NCBI GenBank assembly: GCA_905198865.1
Contig: CAJKEB010000034.1
Location: 1 to 19,465 of the forward strand
From: an uncultured Eubacteriales bacterium
Lineage (GTDB): Bacteria; Bacillota; Clostridia; Monoglobales; Monoglobaceae
DNA length: 19,465 nucleotides
Direction: 5' to 3'
Below the pieces are notes generated by a model, which worked only from the letters and a program-made list of their open reading frames with translations, was not told the origin of the DNA and did not search any database. Shown one piece after another: positions 14,726-19,465 of this stretch (position 1 is its first letter; the number at the start of each line of letters is the position of its first letter). Position numbers and translations under genes: made by a program.

Positions 14726-15214
14726 TTAATCATGAAGCACGATTTTGTTCTGCTTGAGTGAATTCTTTACGTCAATAACTCTCTGGTTTGAGCTGCCCTT
14801 CCAGTGCAGCTTTGCGTCAAACTTATCTTTCTCGAACCTGCCGTCAACTACAACGTCCAGCATATGTATGAAGTCAAGGTCTTTAATCTCCTCCCAAAGA
14901 TAGCCGGTATACAGCCACTTTGTCTTTGCCGGGAATTCTCCGTCAATCTCTCTTATCAGAGCTTCGATTTCAGGTCTGTTGCCGGGGAACAATGGGTCGC
15001 CGCCGCTGAAGGTTATTCCGGAGATATACGGCCGTCTGAGAATATCAAAAAGCTCCTGCTTTGCCGCTTTGTCAAACTCAATTCCGCCGTTTTCGTCCCA
15101 GGTTATCGGATTATGACAGCCTTCACAATGATGACTGCATCCGGCAACCCAGAGCACAACGCGCAGTCCGTCGCCGTTGAGCATATCATCCTTTGTTATA
15201 TTATGATAGTGCAT
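14726..15214 (-). CDS. nrdG: Anaerobic ribonucleotide reductase activating protein (radical SAM)
   Basis: This 162-residue radical SAM enzyme generates the glycyl radical on NrdD. The cluster-binding motif is C26-S-H-H-C30-E-G-C33 (CX3CX2C) in WVAGCSHHCEGCHNP, followed by the SAM-binding GGDPL motif in ITFSGGDPLFPGN and WLYTGYLWEEI. Length is normal. It starts two bases after the nrdD stop, with AGGAG located inside the end of nrdD, so the two are one operon with coupled translation. It reads toward repeat R3. Confidence 0.96.
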   Translation of the reverse strand: MHYHNITKDDMLNGDGLRVVLWVAGCSHHCEGCHNPITWDENGGIEFDKAAKQELFDILRRPYISGITFSGGDPLFPGNRPEIEALIREIDGEFPAKTKWLYTGYLWEEIKDLDFIHMLDVVVDGRFEKDKFDAKLHWKGSSNQRVIDVKNSLKQNKIVLHD

Positions 15215-15216
15215 TT

Positions 15217-17337
15217 CTACATACTTCTCCTGTCTCTTATTTCAGCCATTTTGGCGTCGTTCAGTCTCGTATCGCCCTTGACTCTCGAATATGAAAGATA
15301 GCCGTTCATTCGGTCAATCTTAGTCAGGTTTCTGCTGCCGCACTTCGGGCAAACGTCCATCTCAAGCTCCTGATGACCGCAGTCGTCGCAGTATGCAAGA
15401 GAGAGATTAACTCCCTCATAAAATCCCATATCCATTGCGCGGTGAATAAGAGTTTTTACCGCGTCTATGTTATAATCAACGGGATACTTGACATACTGAA
15501 TCTTTCCACCGTTCATCAAGTCCCAGAAACGCTTTTCAAGATCCTGCTTTTCGATCGGGCTTATGTCCTCGGAGACATGACAGTGGAAGCTGTTGCTTAC
15601 ATACTCGCGATCCGACACGTTTTCAATAATGCCGTACTTCTTGCGGAACTGCTTAACCTGAAGTCCGCAGAGATTTTCTGCCGGAGTACCGTACATTGCA
15701 TAAAGGTGGCCGTCCTCTTCCTTGAACTGATTTACTTTCTTGTTGATATACTCCATAACCTCGATCGCAAAACGGCCGTCCTCAACCAAAGAGGTCTTGT
15801 TGTGAAGCTCCTGAAGCTCGTTCAAGGCAGTGATACCAAACGATGCGGTTGCCGACTTAAGCAGCGGCTTAATCTTGTCGTGAAGACCTAAGTGACCGCC
15901 GTAAAATCCGCCCTCGCAATATGCCAGCGGATTAGTCGAAGCGCGCATCTCGCCCAGATAGTCATATGTGCGTATATGCAGGTTTCTGATAAGCTCAAGA
16001 TAATAGTCCAGCACCGCATAGAAATCCTTGCTTTCCTTGGTTGCCTTCGCATAAATCATAGGCAGGTTCAGACTGACTGCGCCGATATTGAATCTTCCGA
16101 CAAACACCGGCTTGTCATCCTCATCCGCCGGCTTCATACCGCCCTTTTCATACCACGGCGACAGAAACGCACGGCAGCCCATAGGCGAAATAACGGCGCC
16201 GTATCTCTTGTACATGCTTGCCACATAGCCCTCGCCTGTCAGCGACAGCCAGTCGGGATACATTGTCTTTGCCGAACATTCAACGCCCGCCTCAAACACG
16301 TCCTCAAGCTCCTTGCCCGGACCGTGGAGATTTTCGTCATACAGGAATACTATTTTCGGGAACAATACCGGCTTTTTGCACTCCTTTTTGCCCTGTCCGT
16401 TTTTATGTACATTAAGCAGGCTGATTGTTGCCATCTTTTCAAACCGCTCAGTTCCGAGACCGGCTGTTACCGTTATAAACGGGTAATCGCCGCGGCTTGA
16501 GGCAACCGTGTTGAACTTGTACTCCCAGCCCTGGAAGCCCTGCTCAAAATCACGCTTAATATCCTTTATCGCCTCGCAGTCCGCAGCCTCTTCGCTCAGA
16601 CCAAGGCTCAGGTAACGCTCCTTGTTTCTCGCATATGTCTTTTCGGCATACGGCCCTAAAATCTTATCAACCTCAGGAACAGTAAATCCGCCGTACTGCT
16701 GGCTTGCCGCAGAAAGTACAATATCGCCGATAACATCAAACGCAACATCAAGCGTCTTTGGCTCATTGTACCAGAGATTTCCCATTTCAAATCCACCGCT
16801 TAAGACGGTCTTTACATCAAACAGGCAGCAGTTCATCGTGTCACGTCTTGCCGACATATCATGGACATAAATATATCCGTCACGGCACGCCTGAAGCTCA
16901 TCAACTGTCATAAAGAATTTTTGATAAAGCTCCTTGTTAAGCTGATTGAATATCAGCGAACGCTTTGTGGAAACCAGAGCGGAATCTGAGTTTGAATTCT
17001 CCTTGTCTCCGATATACATAATCGCCTGGCTCTTTTGATAAACCTCATCGAGCATATGTACAAAGTCCTGCTTATAGTTGCGGTAATCACGGTAGCTCTT
17101 TGCAACAGCCGGATTAACCTCCTCAAGCGCGCCCTCAACGATGTTATGCATCTGGGCAATATGTATTTCCGGGGTGTTCATATTGAGAACCCGGCTGTCC
17201 ACAAAAGTACAGATTTTCTTGATATCCTCATCCGTAAACTCAATCAGAACACGGTTCGCCGACTTGGTAACAGCCGCAACAACCTTCTGAACGTTATACT
17301 CTTCTTCAGTTCCGTCCTTTTTAATAATCTTAATCAT
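15217..17337 (-). CDS. nrdD: Anaerobic ribonucleoside-triphosphate reductase (class III)
   Basis: This 706-residue glycyl-radical enzyme reduces NTPs to dNTPs without oxygen. The N-terminal ATP-cone (residues 1-90, starting IKIIKKDGTEEEYNVQKVV) senses ATP/dATP. The barrel includes the MNCCLFD active-site cysteine region and FNIGAVSLNLP. The C-terminal zinc site is C650-x2-C653 ... C663-x2-C666, and the radical loop is R-M-N-G679-Y-L. I place the start at ATG 17337, preceded by AAGGAAG at a ten-base distance; an in-frame GTG at 17346 overlaps that site and is unlikely. It is followed immediately by nrdG. Two NrdR-box-like palindromes lie at and just downstream of a candidate promoter, so NrdR repression when dATP is plentiful is likely. 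Confidence 0.97.
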   Translation of the reverse strand: MIKIIKKDGTEEEYNVQKVVAAVTKSANRVLIEFTDEDIKKICTFVDSRVLNMNTPEIHIAQMHNIVEGALEEVNPAVAKSYRDYRNYKQDFVHMLDEVYQKSQAIMYIGDKENSNSDSALVSTKRSLIFNQLNKELYQKFFMTVDELQACRDGYIYVHDMSARRDTMNCCLFDVKTVLSGGFEMGNLWYNEPKTLDVAFDVIGDIVLSAASQQYGGFTVPEVDKILGPYAEKTYARNKERYLSLGLSEEAADCEAIKDIKRDFEQGFQGWEYKFNTVASSRGDYPFITVTAGLGTERFEKMATISLLNVHKNGQGKKECKKPVLFPKIVFLYDENLHGPGKELEDVFEAGVECSAKTMYPDWLSLTGEGYVASMYKRYGAVISPMGCRAFLSPWYEKGGMKPADEDDKPVFVGRFNIGAVSLNLPMIYAKATKESKDFYAVLDYYLELIRNLHIRTYDYLGEMRASTNPLAYCEGGFYGGHLGLHDKIKPLLKSATASFGITALNELQELHNKTSLVEDGRFAIEVMEYINKKVNQFKEEDGHLYAMYGTPAENLCGLQVKQFRKKYGIIENVSDREYVSNSFHCHVSEDISPIEKQDLEKRFWDLMNGGKIQYVKYPVDYNIDAVKTLIHRAMDMGFYEGVNLSLAYCDDCGHQELEMDVCPKCGSRNLTKIDRMNGYLSYSRVKGDTRLNDAKMAEIRDRRSM

Positions 17338-17374
17338 ATATAACACTTCCTTAACTAATTAATCTGAAAATCAA

Positions 17375-17450
17375 CCCCTATATTTAGGGGTCACAGGTTG
17401 ATTTAACCTACAATATATAGTATGATAACACCTTTGCGTAAAAAAATCAA
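17375..17450 (-). promoter_or_regulatory. nrdDG promoter with two candidate NrdR boxes
   Basis: On the minus strand TTGATT (17450-17445) and TATCAT (17427-17422) are 17 bp apart. The core CAATATATAG at 17411-17420 fits the NrdR consensus core CWATATATWG perfectly and sits at the predicted start site. A second site, CTATATTTAG at 17378-17387, has one mismatch and its centre is 33 bp away, close to three helical turns. It is also the centre of a CCCCTA/TAGGGG hairpin within an outer AATCAACC/GGTTGATT pair (17369-17403). Confidence 0.65.
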
Positions 17451-17802
17451 GTGCATATTTTGTCATATTACATTACGTTTTTGTAACACCGTCAAGACCC
17501 GAAAAATCGGAAAGTATAAAGGTGAATTCGGTCAAAATCCGTCGGGCGCGGTATAAAAATACTAAAATTTTGCACTTTTCCAAAACCTATATTATAAATC
17601 TAAAAAACTCGTATGGGAAATATTATAACATAAGCAAAACGCATGAGCAAGAACTTTAACAATAAGTTACAAAATTCGAACATAATTAAAAATAGAACAC
17701 AATATGTTACGTTTTTAAAAACTGTAGATACAATTTTTATGTTCTTTTTTATAATCTTAAAACTATACTCTTAATAAACGAAGTATACGAAGGTGAAAGA
17801 AA
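17451..17802. other. AT-rich divergent spacer upstream of the NlpC/P60 gene
   Basis: There is no gene in this stretch. GTTAC/GTAAC motifs recur (about 17465-17487, 17655-17662, 17705-17715), including TTAC-GTTTTT-GTAA around 17473, possibly binding sites. TATAAT at 17750-17755 is a likely -10 for the downstream gene, but its -35 (GATACA, 17727-17732) is weak. Confidence 0.45.
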
Positions 17803-18378
17803 TTGAAGAAAACCAATAAATTCAAGAAAGCCAATAAATTTAAGAAAATCAAATATTTTGTTATAGCTGTTTTTATTGCGGTAATAACTGCGGCGTCAGT
17901 ATTGATAAACACTTCGAGCGATAACAAAGAACCCGAAATCGTGTATTCTGCCGAAGCACTCCCGGCGTGTGAAACGGTAAGCGGTGAAAGCGAACCGGAT
18001 ATAATCGAGACTGCACAGGCATGGTGCGATACATATTCGCCGTATGTCTACGGCGGAAACGGAGAGGACGGCCCCGGAAGCGCCGTTGATTGCAGTGCGT
18101 TTACTGTCGCCGTATACAACGAGATAGGGATAGACCTGCCGAGGGTATCATATGACCAGGCGGAGGTAGGAGAAGAGGTGGAATATACGCCGGGCGACTG
18201 CTCAAATCTTCTGCCGGGCGACCTTGTTATAATGAACGATTACGGTCACTGTGGGATTTATGCCGGAAACGGAATGGTTATTCATGCCTCATCAGCGGGA
18301 GGTAAGGTAATAAAAGTGCCTATGAGCAGCTTTTCAAGCGGATTTGTTAACGAAGTACGGAGAGTTATAACTCAATAG
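17803..18378 (+). CDS. NlpC/P60 family cell-wall hydrolase, membrane-anchored or secreted
   Basis: The 191-residue protein has a very basic start (KKTNKFKKANKFKKIK, an evident short duplication), a hydrophobic segment at 17-36, and a C-terminal NlpC/P60 peptidase domain (about 65-190). Catalytic C97 lies in VDCSAF, H149 in YGHCGIYAG and H161 in VIHASS, giving the Cys-His-His arrangement. Such enzymes cut the gamma-D-glutamyl-diamino acid bond in peptidoglycan stem peptides. No SH3b or LysM wall-binding domain is present, so it is a minimal form; the first segment could be a signal peptide or a membrane anchor. The start is TTG at 17803, with AAGGTGA (17790-17796) upstream; no in-frame ATG fits. 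It is monocistronic as far as can be seen. Confidence 0.9.
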   Translation: MKKTNKFKKANKFKKIKYFVIAVFIAVITAASVLINTSSDNKEPEIVYSAEALPACETVSGESEPDIIETAQAWCDTYSPYVYGGNGEDGPGSAVDCSAFTVAVYNEIGIDLPRVSYDQAEVGEEVEYTPGDCSNLLPGDLVIMNDYGHCGIYAGNGMVIHASSAGGKVIKVPMSSFSSGFVNEVRRVITQ

Positions 18379-18527
18379 CTATTGCAGAATAACGGCGCCG
18401 GAGTTATTATAGTTTAAATGCGGTTCGCTTAGGTGTGTTATTGACATTTGTAGGGGCGGCTATCAGCCGCCCTACCGCAGTTTGCATTACCTCATTTTGC
18501 TAATGCGGTATTATGGCGTCCCTTATT
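18379..18527. repeat. Dispersed palindromic repeat after the NlpC/P60 gene
   Basis: After a small AATAAC/GTTATT hairpin (18388-18408), positions 18428-18459 are the inverted copy of 322-353. The strong stem GGCGGCT-ATC-AGCCGCC follows (about 18455-18471), then CTACCGCAGTTTGCA (18472-18486), also present at 495 and, with one change, at 3451. It separates two convergent genes and may double as their terminator. Confidence 0.75.
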
Positions 18528-18791
18528 TCACGGTTGACAGTTTTCGCAGGGGACATATCCATTTTGTGTCGCTTCATCAATTGTTGTAAAATATACACGG
18601 TTTTTTTCTTCCGGTAATGTGTAACACGACGGAATATGGAATTTTTTGGTGTTTGCGTTGCCTATATAGCTGTCTGTGCTTTCAGAAAAAACAGCGGTAT
18701 TGCTGACCGGTGTGCTGTTTGTATTATATCCGCATGCCGATAAGACAAATACCAATACAAGCATTATGATTAGCACTAAAGTCTTTTTCAT
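18528..18791 (-). CDS. Small lipoprotein with Ada-like metal-binding domain
   Basis: The 87-residue precursor has a lipoprotein signal peptide, MKKTLVLIIMLVLVFVLSAC, with lipobox cysteine C20. A short linker and a compact domain (41-87) follow: YIGNANTKKFHIPSC, then NRVYFTTIDEATQNGYVPCENC. The H52, C56, C82 and C85 pattern and the GY-x-PC-x-x-C ending match the Ada-like zinc-binding module often found at the C-terminus of secreted MBL-fold or nuclease proteins in Firmicutes. Here it stands alone on a lipid anchor, which is unusual. ATG at 18791 has AAGGAG eight bases upstream; the in-frame GTG at 18800 is too close to that site. Function is unknown. Confidence 0.82.
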   Translation of the reverse strand: MKKTLVLIIMLVLVFVLSACGYNTNSTPVSNTAVFSESTDSYIGNANTKKFHIPSCYTLPEEKNRVYFTTIDEATQNGYVPCENCQP

Positions 18792-18939
18792 TTGATACAC
18801 TCCTTATCTCATTCTATTGAATATCATAACTCCATTATACCACATATAAATAGTAAAATAAAGACTTTATATTCATTTTTATGTGTATAAATTTCATATT
18901 TACACATAGTAACAAGTTTTAACGCGGGTATTTTTCAAG

Positions 18940-18956
18940 TATAATCATATTATAAT
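18940..18956 (+). promoter_or_regulatory. Possible -10 elements upstream of the XRE regulator
   Basis: Two TATAAT hexamers (18940-18945 and 18951-18956) lie 30-45 bases upstream of the start codon. No good -35 is visible at the right spacing, so activity or autoregulation cannot be inferred. Confidence 0.4.
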
Positions 18957-18984
18957 AAATAATTGGATTACTTGAGGGGAATTT

Positions 18985-19320
18985 ATGATAAATAAAGTGG
19001 ATTTTGTAGAAGTTGGCAGCAGAATAAAAAAATATCGGGAATTGTGCAATATGACACAAGCAGAATTGGCTGAGATTATCGGCACAAACCAAAAACACTT
19101 ATCAAGAATTGAGTGCGGTTATCATAGTGTAAATTTTAATACGATTGTAGCGATAGCAAAAGCTTTGCACATTTCAGTTGATAGTTTAGTTGCTGACTTT
19201 GACGATAGTAATAATGAAAGTACGTTGCAGGAGATATTAAACGATATACGAGGTATGAGCCCAAAACAGCTTGAGTTATTGCGGGATAATATAAACACTT
19301 TGAAAAAATTGGATAAATAA
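18985..19320 (+). CDS. XRE-family helix-turn-helix transcriptional regulator
   Basis: This 111-residue DNA-binding protein has a Cro/C1-type HTH at about residues 9-66: GSRIKKYRELCNMTQAELAE, then the recognition helix around GTNQKHLSRIECG and the LHISVDSLV end of the domain. The C-terminal 40 residues are acidic then helical (ESTLQEILNDIRGMSPKQLELLRDNINTL), probably a dimerisation or ligand-free tail as in small SinR-like regulators. The ribosome binding site is GAGGGGA at 18974-18980. No obvious target operon adjoins, and a terminator follows. It is likely a stand-alone chromosomal regulator, though prophage or mobile-element origin is possible. Confidence 0.9.
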   Translation: MINKVDFVEVGSRIKKYRELCNMTQAELAEIIGTNQKHLSRIECGYHSVNFNTIVAIAKALHISVDSLVADFDDSNNESTLQEILNDIRGMSPKQLELLRDNINTLKKLDK

Positions 19321-19322
19321 AA

Positions 19323-19361
19323 AGCCATGTTACGTTGCGGTGTAGCATGGCTATATTTTTT
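19323..19361 (+). terminator. Intrinsic terminator after the XRE regulator
   Basis: AGCCATG (19323-19329) pairs with CATGGCT (19346-19352), with an inner TAC/GTA, and is followed by ATATTTTTT. Confidence 0.85.
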
Positions 19362-19390
19362 GTAAAAAGTGTTTTACATCTTAAATTGTG

Positions 19391-19465
19391 CTGCGCAAGT
19401 CCGGTCACATCCAGACCCGGGCGGGTAACATCTTCCCCTCCGGGGAAGCCGTTATTAGGGGCGCT
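19391..19465. repeat. Dispersed palindromic repeat, cut by the window edge
   Basis: Positions 19394-19407 are the inverse of the TGACCGGACTTGCG block at 599 and 3308, and 19444-19462 are the inverse of 578-596. A perfect CTTCCCC-TCC-GGGGAAG hairpin lies at 19432-19448. The same two blocks occur in the same relative order at 578-612, so this is a related element in the opposite orientation. Confidence 0.75.

Noticed and set aside
15217..17337. Intein or frameshift in nrdD
   Set aside because: Length and motif order are normal for class III reductases and the frame is uninterrupted.

Overview
The window looks like chromosomal DNA of a low-to-moderate-GC anaerobic member of the Firmicutes (Clostridia, possibly an Oscillospiraceae/Ruminococcaceae-type gut bacterium). 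The reasons are strong AAGGAG-type ribosome binding sites, TTGACA/TATAAT promoters, an anaerobic ribonucleotide reductase with no aerobic one in view, a Gram-positive-style lipoprotein, and an AT-rich accessory block. No species can be named from the sequence alone.

Layout. (1) 1-176, minus: the 5' end of a chromate-transporter-family gene running off the window. (2) 177-760: a repeat-rich intergenic stretch. (3) 817-6307, plus: a branched-chain amino acid block. ilvB and ilvN (acetolactate synthase) abut. ilvC (ketol-acid reductoisomerase) follows after a 420-bp repeat-filled gap, and cimA ((R)-citramalate synthase) follows a terminator-like hairpin. Together they feed pyruvate into valine/leucine and, through citramalate, into isoleucine. 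(4) 6492-6768: tRNA-Trp (CCA) with a near-consensus promoter and two related terminator-like hairpins. (5) 6895-12708: an AT-rich accessory segment bracketed by two 57-nt direct repeats that differ at one base. It holds a minus-strand five-gene operon (WYL regulator, zinc ribbon, membrane/coiled-coil protein, HNH + glycine-zipper protein, RCC1-like propeller-like protein) and a divergent plus-strand gene of unknown function. (6) 12766-14421, minus: a secreted sialidase-like beta-propeller with a copper-amine-oxidase-like stalk domain, followed by a third copy of the bracketing hairpin. (7) 14726-17337, minus: nrdG and nrdD (anaerobic ribonucleotide reductase), with two candidate NrdR boxes at the promoter. 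(8) 17803-19320: an NlpC/P60 hydrolase, a small lipoprotein (minus) and an XRE-type regulator, with more dispersed repeats at the right edge.

The most interesting part is segment 5. A WYL regulator leads a tight operon that encodes a predicted membrane-associated HNH nuclease-like protein, a second membrane-anchored coiled-coil protein, a mini zinc ribbon and a propeller-like protein. I do not recognise it as a named system. Its layout (WYL control, nuclease-like domain, membrane segments, flanking direct repeats, next to a tRNA) is compatible with a mobile defence or conflict module, but that function is inference. A second theme is a family of modular palindromic repeats shared by the intergenic regions at 191-720, 3136-3480, 18428-18486 and 19394-19465.
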